DNA of 64,000 nt from Daucus carota subsp. sativus (GCF_001625215.2 NC_030385.2:45223598-45287597); one strand, 5' to 3'. Positions 1-11,010 are shown, numbered from the stretch's first letter. Notes: generated by a model from the letters alone, not told the origin. Program-made: numbers and translations.

Positions 1-7
1 ATCAACA

Positions 8-1651
8 ATGGACCAAAGGTTGGCTGCACTTGAAGCTAAATTGCTGGCATCTCAACCTTCCAGAGAGGATTACTCAACTGAGGGGGAGAGAGCAGCAGAA
101 AAAGCAAAAGGGAAAAGGGTGATCACAGGGGTGTCTGAAGAACTGATTGATTCTGCTCTTAAACATCAATTCAGTTATAGTCATGATGAATACATCCCTG
201 AGTTTGTTGATGACAGGGTGATTAGGATGGTTGGTGCTGAGAATGAAGATCTTGAAGAAGGAGAAATCCCAGATGCTGAAGTCTTTGCTGATGAACTTGC
301 ATATCACAATGACATCTTTCCTGCTGAAGAGTTTGAAATTGCAAATCCACAAGACATTGCTAATGTTGCTAGGGATTATGCTGAGCAAAAGAGAGCAAGG
401 GAGAAGTTAGAAAACCAAAGACGGATTCGACGGGAAAGGAGACTTGCCAACTTACATAAAGATGGAGCTGAATGGGATGCTGCTAGATCTGTGTTTGACT
501 TTCCAGAGGTCACTCAAGATAATGATGATGACGAAGTAAAAGATATCTTTGACTCCTTCAGGAACAACTACAAAGATTTACATGATTATCACGAGGTGTT
601 GAATGATATCATTTCTACTGTGTCTGTTGCTGTTCTTCCCAGAAGAGGATGGATGGTTAACATATCATTTGAGCTACAAAGAGAAGGCCATGGACTCAAG
701 CATGTGTCAAGTCAGTTTCTCAGAGATCTATCTTTAACTGAGCTGTTTGTGGTAAGAAACAAGATCATCTCTACCGGCAGAAAGCATAATGAAGTATTCA
801 GAGATATGGTGGAAGAATGGATCACTGATATTGGAGTTGAAATTCATGACAAGCCCTCAGTTATTAAGTACTTCAAGGATGGTATGATTCAGAGTATAGG
901 ACTCACTGATGAAGCACTATCAACATACAATCCTCGTATACTGAAATATCTGGAAGCTCAAGTCAGGGAGAAGTGCTCAAGGACTAGCAAGGGAAGACTA
1001 ACTGCTGAACTGCTATATGCCTATCGTCTGAACTTTGCTGCTCTGAGAGAATTAGACTTATCAGCCATCAATCGTCAACCACCATATCCACTGCCTCCAC
1101 TAGACCCTGAAGTTCCTGAAAATCCAAATGCACCTGTTGTCACTTACAATCCTACATCTGTAATATTCAAGAAGAAGAAAGACTCTGAAGTCACTGCTAT
1201 ACCACTCACAGAAATTGGAAAACTCAATTCCAAAAGAATCACTCGTGCAGTTGCAGCTGTTAAGTGGTCAGTGGTAAAAGAAGACAAGAGTGTGCTCAAA
1301 GATTTGGTTGATCTTCTGGAGATAAGAAAAGCTGTAGAGACTGTCCACAACACTTCTAGAGTTCGTGCTCATCCATCAAGGATCATTATGAAAATTGAAG
1401 GAATGGAGATGAATGTCACTTTCAAGAAGTTGAAAAAGATGGTTCACCTGCAAACATTAGAGAAGATGAAGAAAAACCTAGAGCAACCTCCTCCTGAGAA
1501 TACACTGGAGCAAGTGGCACTGAGTACCATTACAGCAAGGATTGAAGAAATTGAAAACAAGCTTACTCAGAAGAAAGTAGAGGAAGCTGCAAAGAGGAAA
1601 GCTGAGCAGAAGCTGATTAATGCAAGAGCCAAGAAACCAAGGAAAGATTAG
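8..1651 (+). CDS. Extra ORF of the copia element, downstream of pol (env position), function unassigned
   Basis: A 547-codon open frame in the same sense as the LTR, ending about 180 bases before it. The frame is still open at the left edge, so the true N-terminus may lie upstream. The product is hydrophilic and charged: an acidic N-terminal third, Arg/Lys-rich helical stretches near residues 125-150, a PPYPLPPLDPEVPENP proline segment near residue 360, and a basic coiled-coil-like C-terminus (IEEIENKLTQKKVEEAAKRK). I see no signal peptide or membrane segment, so 'envelope-like' describes position only. Sireviruses are known to carry a third ORF here; its role is unknown. Confidence 0.5.
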   Translation: MDQRLAALEAKLLASQPSREDYSTEGERAAEKAKGKRVITGVSEELIDSALKHQFSYSHDEYIPEFVDDRVIRMVGAENEDLEEGEIPDAEVFADELAYHNDIFPAEEFEIANPQDIANVARDYAEQKRAREKLENQRRIRRERRLANLHKDGAEWDAARSVFDFPEVTQDNDDDEVKDIFDSFRNNYKDLHDYHEVLNDIISTVSVAVLPRRGWMVNISFELQREGHGLKHVSSQFLRDLSLTELFVVRNKIISTGRKHNEVFRDMVEEWITDIGVEIHDKPSVIKYFKDGMIQSIGLTDEALSTYNPRILKYLEAQVREKCSRTSKGRLTAELLYAYRLNFAALRELDLSAINRQPPYPLPPLDPEVPENPNAPVVTYNPTSVIFKKKKDSEVTAIPLTEIGKLNSKRITRAVAAVKWSVVKEDKSVLKDLVDLLEIRKAVETVHNTSRVRAHPSRIIMKIEGMEMNVTFKKLKKMVHLQTLEKMKKNLEQPPPENTLEQVALSTITARIEEIENKLTQKKVEEAAKRKAEQKLINARAKKPRKD

Positions 1652-1833
1652 TTCAGGCTAGAGGAACAATGGCTGCTTGTATTTATTTTTGATTTCTGGA
1701 AAATGTAAGATATAATCCAGACTGTACTTAGTATTATTTCCTGTTTAAAATAGTATGCTTTTTCATTGTGTCAGTTGAGTTATCCTCTTAAAGGATTTGC
1801 TTGTCGAACTCTAAAAATCAAATAGGGGGAGAT

Positions 1834-3349
1834 TGTAAAGCATAATGTAATGTAACTGTAATTACGATAACTCAACACAACAAAAGACAGGAAACAATAC
1901 GTAAGTATCATACAGGAATCTACAGGTTGGAGATTCGATACGAACAGACAAAGACAATCAAGATATCTGAGACGAGCATCCGTCCACTGGAAGAAGTTCA
2001 TTAACATGTTCAAGCCTCAGTGAAGAATAAAGATACAATATGTTTCTGCTATCAAGATTGCCTGAAGATCAAGTATCAAAGACCAGAAGATTCCAGTATA
2101 TTTGATTTGATTATTTATAATCAAATTTATCGAAGCAACATCTAACCCGGAATGACTGATCAAGTATATTATCAAGCAAAGGATTCAAAGAATTATTTCA
2201 GTTCGAGTCGTTCGTGAACCAGACCAGTGCACAGGACGTCAGGACATACGAAAGTATTCAATGGATTCGATCAACGAATTAATTGATCAAGTCAATCGAG
2301 CTGCTCCAGAATATATTGCCAAAGAATTTTGATTAGATATATATATATATATATATATATATTAATTGTTAATTATTTGAATATATAATTCAAATAATTA
2401 ATTTACCACAATTAATTATATATATATATATATGTATATTTAATCATTATGCAAGATGAGGAGACTTGTGAAATCTGTCTAAGTAATAGACAGTATGCAT
2501 CCACTGTGTGGCGCAAGGTTTGACCATAAGTCAAAACCTGCGCTCACATTGCTCTCTACACTGTGGAAGGAGTGAGGCGCCAGGTTTGACTAAAGTCAAA
2601 ACCTGCGCTTCCCTTCATCACAGTGTAAATGTTGAAGAATTGCCTAAGTACCTCATACAGTGAGGTTTCCACTGCATAGGAGCGCAACCTTTGACTAAGT
2701 CAAAGGTTGCGCCTCTCATTTCTTCACTAAGCGCAAGTATGTGAGAATACATAATTTCTCTAAGTCAAAAACCAGTAGCATCAGTTGGGGCGCCAAGTTT
2801 GACTCCCCTAGCGCAACCTTTGACCACAGTGGAGAATATGTGTATGTAGAGCGCAACTTTCATATATATATACTTATATACATATATGTGTATATGAAAG
2901 TGGCGCCATCTACTATACTCACTGGAGTTAGTTTTATTTCTATAAAACGAATTCGTCCAGGACGAACTCAAGTCGTCCAGGACGAACTCGTTAACCATGG
3001 TTAGTTGTTGGAAAGCCTATAAATAGAGGTTGATGTTTTCATTTGAAAACAACTACACACTTTGTAAGTGCACACACTATACACATTCTCGAGAGTTCAA
3101 TTAGAAGATCATATTTATCGAGAATTTGTAATAGAGTGATTGTAGTCTCTGCAGCCGACACTTGTGTTGGAATTTGTAGCACCCGAGGATTATTTCTAAT
3201 ACAAGAATATTCCCCGACTTGCTGGAGTTATTTATTTACGATTGATTTAACATGGACTGAAACAAAGATTATCCGCAATTAAATTAAATCTAAGAAAATT
3301 GGTAAGACGTATTCAACCCCCCCCCTTCTACGTCTGATTGGACCTAACA
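1834..3349 (+). repeat. 3' LTR of the copia element, palindrome-rich
   Basis: About 1516 bp, bounded by TG...CA, starting directly after the purine tract and ending where the reading frame of the interrupted gypsy element resumes. It holds an (AT)n tract (2336-2360), a cluster of hairpins built on GCGC/GTCAAA words (2511-2906), two tandem copies of the palindrome TCGTCCAGGACGA (about 2953-2986), a TATA box and a C-run just before the end, as is common in plant copia LTRs. Confidence 0.8.
3018..3026 (+). promoter_or_regulatory. TATA box of the copia LTR promoter
   Basis: TATAAATAG lies about 330 bases before the LTR end, just after a GTTAACCATGGTTAG palindrome (about 2990-3004). Transcription would start near 3050, which places the palindrome cluster in U3. 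Inferred from sequence only. Confidence 0.55.
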
Positions 3350-6300
3350 CGAAGGCGTCACTCCTTAGGGTAGGCCAGTAGTATCCTTGCCTCAGGACCT
3401 TCATAGCTAATGAGTTGCCTCCCGAGTGGTTTCCACATATGCCTTCATGGACCTCCCTCAGTACATAGGTGCACTCATCACCGTCTATACACTTCAACAA
3501 TGGCTGGTTGAAGCCCCTCTTATATAGTTTGCCATCATACTCGACATACCTGGCTGCCTTATATCTTAGCCTCCGTGCTTCAGCTTTATCTTCGGGTAGC
3601 TTTCCTTCCTTAATAAAATCCCATATCGGTGTCATCCATGTTTGATGTTCGACGCCGTCTCCTACCTTCATGACATCTAGTTCTGGGATGCTAGGCACTT
3701 CTTGAACTTCCAATCGAATTACCCCCAATAAGGAAGCTTCTTTCTGAGACCCCAATTTTGCCAAGGCGTCGGCGTCTCCGTTGAACTCCCTAGGTACCTT
3801 GTTTACTTGTACCTCCTCAAATTGATCTAGCAACCTCTGGACGCATCTGAGGTACATAGCTGTCTTAGGTCCCTTGGCTTGGTATCCCCCTTTTATATGC
3901 TCTACCACCAGCATTGAGTCCAGCTTCACCACGAGCCTTCTGACTTTCATCTCGAGGGCTAGCTTTAAGCCTCCCACTAACGCTTCATATTCTGCGTCGT
4001 TATTAGATAGTTGGAAGGTGAAGTGGATGGCGTTTAAGAGCCTGTGTCCCTCGGGACTTATCAACACTATGCCGGCACCTGCTCCATCACTATTCACTGC
4101 TCCGTCGGTGTGCACCGTCCACCATAGTTCGGGGATGTCTTCTTTCGGGGCGTCCGGTTGTGGTGGTAGGTCTGGGTCATATTTGATTAGTAGGCCAGAG
4201 TTCTCTCCATCTTCTGGGAATTCTAAAATGAAATCTGCCAGGGCCTGACCTTTGATGGCGGTTCGTGGTCTGTAGTCTATGTCGAATTGTCCCAACTCAA
4301 TCGCCCACTTCATCATCCTACCTGTTACCTCTGGTTTATGCATGATTTGACGAAGGGGGTACGCGGTCCTTACCTCCACCTTATGTGCCTGGAAGTAGGG
4401 TCGTAGCTTTCGGGATGCATGTACCAAAGCGTACACCAACTTCTCCATACTTGTGTAGCGAGTCTCCGCGTCCAACAACCTTTTACTTACATAATAGACT
4501 GGGGACTGACCCTCCGCGTCCTCCTTTACCAAAACGGCACTGATGGAGTAGTCTGAGACGGCTAGGTAGAGTACGAGCGTCTCACCTTCATCTGGTTTGG
4601 CTAAGAGGGGTGGCTCGCCCAAGTGTTTTTTGATTTTTACGAAAGCGCTTTCACATTCTACCGTCCATTCGAAATCCTTGGATGCGCCCTTCACGGCTTT
4701 GAAGAACTCTTTGCATTTTTCGGAAGACTTTGACACAAACCTGTTCAAAGCGGCGATCCTCCCGGTTAAGCTTTGGACCTGTTTGATATTGGTTGGAGAC
4801 TTCATTTCTAACAAAGCTTTGATTTTCGCGGGATTGGCCTCGATACCTCTGTGATTTACCATGAACCCAAGAAACTTCCCTGACTCTACTCCGAAGACAC
4901 ACTTTTGAGGGTTGAGCTTCATCCTGTACTTCCTTAAAATTTCGAACATGTCAGATAAGTGAGACACATGATCATTGGCTTTCTTGGATTTGACCAACAT
5001 GTCATCAACGTACACCTCCATGGTCTTCCCGATTTGATCTTTGAACATCATGTTTACGAGCCTTTGGTAAGTCGCGCCTGCGTTGATGAGTCCAAATGGC
5101 ATGCCAATATAACAATATAGACCTCTGTCCGTAATGAATGAGGTGTGTTCCTGGTCAGGCTCGTACATGGGGATCTGGTTGTAACCCGAGTACGCATCCA
5201 TGAAACTAAGGAGAGCGTGGCCGGCCGTTGAATCTACCAGCTGATCGATCCTAGGTAGTGGGAAGCTATCTTTAGGACACGCCTTGTTAAGGTCTGTGAA
5301 GTCTATGCAGGTACGCCACTTCCCGTTGGGTTTTTTCACCAGCACAGGGTTTGCTAGCCATGTTGGGTAGAACGACTCTTTTACTAGTCCCGCTTTCATG
5401 AGACGGTCTACCTCTTCCTGGAGGGCCTCAGCTCTTTCCCCACTTATTGGTCTGCGCTTCTGTCTAATACCTTTTTTGGTGGGGTCGATGTTGAGATGGT
5501 GACACATAACAGCCGGATCAATCCCGATCATGTCTTCATGACTCCAAGCAAACACATCAAGGTTGGCCTTTAGGAACTCTGTCAGTTTGGTCCTTACCTC
5601 AGAACTTAGTTTCGACCCTATTTTGAGGACCTTGTCGTCACTCCCCGGTGTAACCTGTATCTCGACTGTGTCCTCAGCTGGTCCCGTGTTCTGCACGAGC
5701 ATAGGCAACCTAGGGTCTAGATCAAAATCAAATTGTTGGGGGGTTGCCTTGTGTTCTGGGGATGCATCCTCGGGTGTTCCTTCAACTGGTACGGGATCAT
5801 CCAGTTCCATCACTACCTCTGCCTTGTCTATCTTCCGGATTTTGGCGGGGGGTGTGACCTCTACCTCCGCGACTTGCTCTCCACATTCTCCCACCTTTGG
5901 CTCATGTGTGGGGGGTAGTTTATCCTCGAAGTGGATGTGTTCTTCTGATGGTAGGGGTGAGGGCGCGCCCTCCGTATCACTTTCCGGGTATTGGATGAAG
6001 TAGATAGCGTTGACTGAATGGAGTTCCTCGTGGGGTCTCACTCCTCTCTTTTCTTGGAAATTTTTGAGCGATCGGCCATAGCAGTCGCGAGACTCGTACT
6101 GAGATCCCTTTACGCACCCAACCCCTCCAGGAGTAGGAAACTTCAAAGTGAGATGATAGATGGAGGTGACTATCCTCATGTTTTTCAAGAGAGGGCGCCC
6201 CATTAGTGCATTATGAGCTGACGGGTGGTCGATGATTACGAACTCAGATATCTGTGTGGCCGCCCGTGGGGCTTCTCCCAATGTCACAGGTAGGCGGATG

Positions 6301-8870
6301 GTTCCTTTAGCCTTGATGGCCTCTCCTCCGAAGCCATAGATGTAGAGGTTTTCTACTGTCATGTCTTTATCTGGTAGTCCCATCTTCTTGTAGGTGTCGT
6401 AGTAGAGGATGTTAACCGAACTTCCATTATCCACGAATACCCGGTGAACGTTCATAGTGGCGATGCGCATGGCGACCACCAGGGCGTCGTTGTGGGGATG
6501 GTGTACCCATCTAGCGTCGTCCTCTGTGAAAGTGATGTCCATAGTTTCTCCGTTGAAGACTCTCGGGGCCCTGGCTGACAAATGGTTTACGTTGGTAAGA
6601 GGGTAGTCCCTTGCCTCCTTGGCGTACCTCTCCATTGCCTTTCGACTACCTCCACCTATGTACGGGCCTCCGAATATGCTTCTAATGCTACCTTCCCTCA
6701 CAAACTGGGTGTCGTTCTGCTTCTCATCATCTTTATTTTCGGGTGATCTTCCGCGGGCGCGCCTTTCCGGTGGGTGATCCATTCTATATTTCTTCACCCA
6801 TTCTGTTAGATAACCTGCCCTGAGCAACTCCTCAATCTCCTCCTTAAGGTGTCTACAGTCCGCGGTGTTGTGTCCAGCCGATTCGTGGAAGTCACAGTAC
6901 TTCTTCTTGTCTTTGGCAACGTTATAGGGAATAGGCTGCGGCTTCCGAAAAGGGGCCTTATCTTTGCTTACCGCATAGATGTGCTCGGCTGACGCCACGA
7001 GAGGGGTGTACGTGCCTGGTTGTCTCGGGGGACTCCAATTCCTTCTATCACTAGCCATGTGTACCCTTGCTGGGGAACGTCCACGTCCTTTTGGTTCCGG
7101 ACTAGGTGTGTGTTCCTTTCTCTTACCCCGCGACTTAACGATTTCTTTCTGATTCTCGGCGAGTGACTGCTCTACCTTCTTGAAGGACTCGGCTGCTGCG
7201 TACAGCTCTGACAGGTTAGACGGGTCTTTCCCCTGTAGGTGCTTCCAGAAATCGGTACCAACCTTTAAACCGGCGATGAGGAAATTTTTCAAGGTCTCAT
7301 CCGACGCTCCCGTAACCCCCATAGACTCCTGGTTGAACCTTTTGAAGTATGCGGTTAAAGATTCGTTATCGCGTTGCTTGACGTTGGCTAAGGTGGTGAC
7401 TGGCGGGGCATATTTGGTTGCGGCTTGAAACTGCATCATGAACATTCGCTGCATGTCTACCCAAGAAGAGATCACACCCTCCCCTAATTTCTGAAACCAT
7501 TGTTGAGCGCTTTCCCTCAGACTTGCCGCGAGGAACCTACACCTGACGAGGTCTGGGATTTGATACAAGTCCATCTCAATGTTGAACCTGATTAGGAATT
7601 CCCGGGGGTCCGAATTGCCATGGTATCGAAGGTCTGCATTCACATGTCTGAATCCCGTTGGAAGTTGGGCGTCACGAACTGCAGCGGTAAATGGTGAAGG
7701 GATGTTTGGTACTGCGGTGGAGTGTCCAGCTTGCAGGAGGGCAAGCAGTTTCTTAAGGTCTTCTCCATTGATGGCTCCGAGTCCAGGGATAGTTTGCGTA
7801 GTCGTTTGGGTAGTAATGGGTGTAACCGTTGTGCCGGTATTATTAGCTAGGGTCGTGATAGGTGTGGTCACAGTATTGGTGTTGCCGCCTGGGGTTTGAA
7901 TGACTGTCGTAGCAAGGGTCGTCTGCGTACCCATAGGTGTTTGTTGTTGGGTTGCAGTGGCCTGTTGGTTGGTCGTGATGGGAGTGGTTTGCTGAGTATT
8001 GCCTTGAGGGTTCGTGCCCGTATGACCGTGAGGGGTGGTTTGAGTGGTCACGCCCGTCTGGCCATTAGGTGTAGTTTGTTGAGGATTGGTTTGATGGGTT
8101 GCGCCCGTGTTACCATTGAGGGGGCGCGACCTTCTTCGACCTAACTGATTTGGCGTGTGCTGGCTAGACTCACTCTGCGAAGGGAGGTATTCAATTATGG
8201 GAGGTCCGCGACCTCTTCCTCCGACCGATGTATGGTCTCTGCCTCTACCTCTTACTCCCCGGTAGGTTCTGCCAACGCCAGTGTCGCGCCTTTGCTCCGA
8301 GGGCGCGCCTTGGGTCCCCTGGCGTTCTCGCTGTTCCTCTCCCGCCAAATGCACAATCATGGCTAAGCTGTCTTGTGTGATCCCAAGTCTTTCGGCCAAG
8401 GGTCGGGCGTTTGTGATCTGATTCCCTCTTCCTTGCCCCGACCCTCCTGTCTGAGTTGGCGGTATGGAGACGATCAGGGGCGCGCCCTGGGTGCCATGAG
8501 CCCCGTGGTTGCCGGCTGTTCCTTGGGGATGGTTAGCGCCAGGAGTTGCATCTCCATATTCCAACATCCGAGGTGTAGGGCGCCTGAATCGTCTGCGTCC
8601 CCTCCTATCATGGCTCCTAGACTGATGAGGACGTCGGGGTGCGAGTTCTTCTAGGACGGACTCCAGGGTATTCAACCTTGTGTTGTATCTTGCTTGATTT
8701 TGTTCCATTCGGTGAAGGGCACTAAGAAGCTCCGTATTACTGACCACAACCGGAGGTGGGTTGTTAGGCAAGGTGCGGGGGTCTTCAATGTGCACCGGTG
8801 AGTACGGCTCTACTGGTTCGTCTTCAACGTAGTACTCTCCTTCATACAAATCATCGTCGTGGTTGGCCAT
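3350..8870 (-). CDS. Tat-type gypsy gag-pol polyprotein (3' end cut off by the copia insertion)
   Basis: One long frame from ATG at 8870, about 1840 codons of element origin. Approximate parts by residue: Arg- and T/Q/P-rich N-terminal region (1-390); Retrotrans_gag (410-520; REFLIRFNIEMDLYQ); short Cys/His segment near 660 (YCDFHESAGHNTADC); aspartic protease near 810 (VFVDNGSSVNI); reverse transcriptase with the YVDDM catalytic box near 1287; Ty3-type RNase H near 1430; second RNase H near 1590 (HTDGAVNSDGAGAG); integrase zinc region with HEGICGNHSGG near 1805. It shows no codon bias that would suggest a host role. Confidence 0.85.
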
Positions 8871-8898
8871 CTCTTCCTCTTTGAGATTTCACCCGGTT

Positions 8899-8917
8899 CC
8901 CCTCCTTCTAGCGCCAA
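8899..8917 (-). other. Candidate primer-binding site of the Tat element
   Basis: Two bases inside the LTR edge, the - strand reads TTGGCGCTAGAAGGAGGGG. Position and TGG start fit a tRNA primer-binding site. I did not match it to a particular tRNA. Confidence 0.45.
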
Positions 8918-8919
8918 TT

Positions 8920-9936
8920 TGTTGATAGAGGAATTTGGTGAATCAACAAACGTGAGGTTCGTTGACGGATTTAGGTGTTTTTACGGTGATTATATGACGG
9001 AGATCCGCTGTGGGCGGTGGTTTTAGGTGTTTGAGGGTGGCTGAGATCAAGGGAATATATTTCTGCTCTCGTTCTCACAACTCTCGATATATCCCCTTGA
9101 TGTGCCTACGTACCCCTTTATATAGGGGATCAAGCCGTACGTAGTTCTATAGAACCAGGAGTCCTAGTTTGATCAGGACTAGGCCTCTTGGGGATAAGAC
9201 CAACCGTGGGTCGGTGACTTATCACTTAGAGTTCTACTCCAGTTAGAAGTATGCCTTGAGGCGACTACCTTAGACTCCTAGTCCAAGTACATCACGGATA
9301 CGGCATCACCCCCACTACGAGAGATGACACTAACCGCTACTCTTTCGTAGCATGGAGGAGACATCGGATAGAGCCGTGACCACTTCCTTGAGGTGTAGTG
9401 ACGCGTCCTTACCCCCTAGCGAAGGTTCTCACTAAGAGGTAAGACCAATGAGGAGCCAAGTTACACGATCGTCCCAGTCCCCCAATGAGGGCTAACTCAC
9501 CAGAATACAGGACCCGGACATATGATCGGCCTTCGTGTCACCCCTGAGGGCCTTCTACAACCATGATCACCCCAGGCCCCCGCACGAGGACAACCCGGCA
9601 GATAGCAGGACTGGGGATTATAGATCACGCCCGGACGTAACCCGGGAACTACCAGATGAGCCTGATAACTACCAGATGAGCCCGGCACTAGTCTTCATAT
9701 CCCTCGGAAGGGTAAGTCTTCGTATCCCTCGGAAGGGTCGTCATCGAGACTCACTCAACCTCACACACACATTACCTTTCTGTGGGCGCGACAATGAAGG
9801 GCGCGCCCTTGATCTTTACCTCTCTCACATTTCAGACAGGTGACACCTGTTCTTGAACAAAGGGCCGCGCCTCCCGGGATTACCCTACGGAGGGCGCGCC
9901 CTCCTCTCTCTCTCATAGCCAAAATCGGTTATAACA
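8920..9936 (-). repeat. 5' LTR of the Tat element
   Basis: About 1017 bp with TGTT...AACA termini. On the - strand it begins TGTTATAACC and ends CTATCAACA just before the primer-binding site. It contains GGCGCGCC twice (9800-9807, 9893-9900) and a pyrimidine-rich tract near its U3 end. The outer boundary is inferred from the terminal inverted bases, because the partner LTR is outside the window. Confidence 0.65.
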
Positions 9937-9995
9937 TACATTATTCACACGTTCTTCATATATACATACAATTATAACTCTTCTCAAACTACTTT

Positions 9996-10236
9996 GGGGC
10001 CGTTTGGGTGAACTTAAATAAGTGCTTATTGCTTAAAGTAAAAAAGTAAAGTAGAAGTTAGAAGCAAGTTAAGACTTATAAGTGATAAAAGTGTTTGGGA
10101 AGTAAGTAGAAGCCGTGAGACAAAAGCTAGTAATCGTAGCTTTTTTTAAGTACTTCTTGACTTCTTACACAAACGTTACAAACAAGTGCTTCTAACTTAT
10201 AATTCAGAAGCCGGGCTTATAAGCCCTTGCCAAACA
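9996..10236. mobile_element. hAT-like MITE, copy 1 of a local family
   Basis: About 241 bp. One end begins GGGGCCGTTTGGGTG, the other ends ...CCTTGCCAAACAC, giving a short imperfect TIR. Flanks (a)CTACTTT and (c)CTGCTTT form an imperfect 8-bp target duplication, the hAT length. It belongs with 17303-17966 and 49988-50474: all share a GGGGCCGTTTGG-type end, a (G)TGTTTGG-type end and internal AAGTCACTTCTTTTAAGC-like text. This copy is inverted relative to the other two. Confidence 0.6.
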
Positions 10237-10543
10237 CCTGCTTTCTCTCTCAACCAAATAAGCATAACTCATTAGTTTTCAATGGAATCACAACATGGTA
10301 TTAGTGGTACTGGATATGGACATGATGAAAGTGGAAGTGGATCTGACAATCAACCTCCCTTGTGAGCCTTAAATGGAGAATGAGTTGATCTCCGGTGATA
10401 TTAATATTTGAGAATGTTGCATCTGTCCCATATATATTAAATTTTTAATTTTTTATTAATATATTATGTGCCGTCTCTGTACCTTTTAATTTTGAAATTA
10501 TCGTTTCATGTCTCCGTCCCCGTACTTGTATTCGTGCAACTTA
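10237..10543. other. Intergenic spacer, no gene recognised
   Basis: AT-rich spacer between two MITEs. A 27-codon open stretch starts at the ATG near 10282 (begins MESQHGISGTGYGHDESGSG) and ends in TGA. Its position right after a hAT-like end could make it a scrap of a transposon ORF, but I cannot assign it. Confidence 0.4.
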
Positions 10544-11007
10544 CGGGGGTGTATTCGATTGGGATTTTGATGCATTGTTTTTAGTCTATGGATTTTAATG
10601 GATTGTATGGGATTTTGATTTTGTGCGGATTCTTGACGAAATGTCGCAGAGTTGATAGGATTTAAGTACAATGCTTCAAAATCCCATTGAATTTGGTGGG
10701 ATTTCAAAAAACTTAAAATACACTGAAGAATGCCACAAAATCCATCATTTTATGAAATGAAAAAAAATTCATCAGCATTTGAATACCATCAGATTTTAAT
10801 GGATTTCAAACAATCCCAATCGAATACCCTCAGATTTTAAAGCATAATTTAAAATCCCAATTGAATACCACCAGATTTTGTAGCATAATTTAAAATCCCA
10901 ATTGAATACCTCAAGATTTTAATGGATTTCAAACAATCTCAATCGAATACCCTCGGATTTCATGAATGCAAAAAAATGCTTTAAAATCTCAATCCAATAC
11001 ACCCCTC
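10544..11007. mobile_element. PIF/Harbinger-like (Tourist) MITE
   Basis: 464 bp with TIRs GGGGGTGTATTCGATTGGG and, at the other end in reverse complement, AGGGGTGTATTGGATTGAG. Both sides are flanked by TTA (10541-10543, 11008-11010), the target duplication expected of PIF/Harbinger. The right half carries several tandem subterminal repeats built on CAATCGAATACCCTCAGATTTT. No coding capacity. Confidence 0.8.
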
Positions 11008-11010
11008 TTA

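Larger units (their letters stand above)
1..3349 (+). mobile_element. Ty1/copia retrotransposon, Sirevirus-like, 3' part
   Basis: The 3' portion of a copia-type LTR element that enters from the left edge. Parts seen in order: an extra ORF (8-1651), an untranslated stretch, a polypurine tract (about 1823-1832, AGGGGGAGA type) directly before the LTR, and the 3' LTR 1834-3349 (TGTAAAG...CCTAACA). The extra ORF between pol and the LTR, the long LTR and the LTR palindromes are the known hallmarks of Sireviruses. gag and pol lie outside the window, so the assignment rests on layout only. The element sits inside the coding region of a Ty3/gypsy element that resumes at 3350; the 5-bp target copy on this side would be 3350-3354. 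Age cannot be judged because only one LTR is visible. Confidence 0.75.
3350..9936 (-). mobile_element. Ty3/gypsy retrotransposon, Tat lineage (dual RNase H)
   Basis: A - strand gypsy element: 5' LTR 8920-9936, gag-pol frame from 8870 downward. The order gag, protease, RT, RNase H, a second archaeal-type RNase H, then the integrase zinc region is characteristic of the plant Tat/Ogre/Retand lineage. The copia element interrupts it at 3350, within the N-terminal part of integrase; the rest of integrase and the 3' LTR must lie left of the window. The visible coding part looks whole apart from that insertion. The flank beyond the LTR is tacat (9937-9941), the candidate target duplication. Confidence 0.85.

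Noticed and set aside
2741-3004. Two overlapping frames of 77-87 codons on opposite strands
   Set aside because: They lie in the LTR palindromes, which are open on both strands because of inverted symmetry.
7179-8654. Several + strand open frames of 80-106 codons
   Set aside because: They are antisense shadows of the gypsy gag-pol frame, which has a long GC-rich coding sequence.
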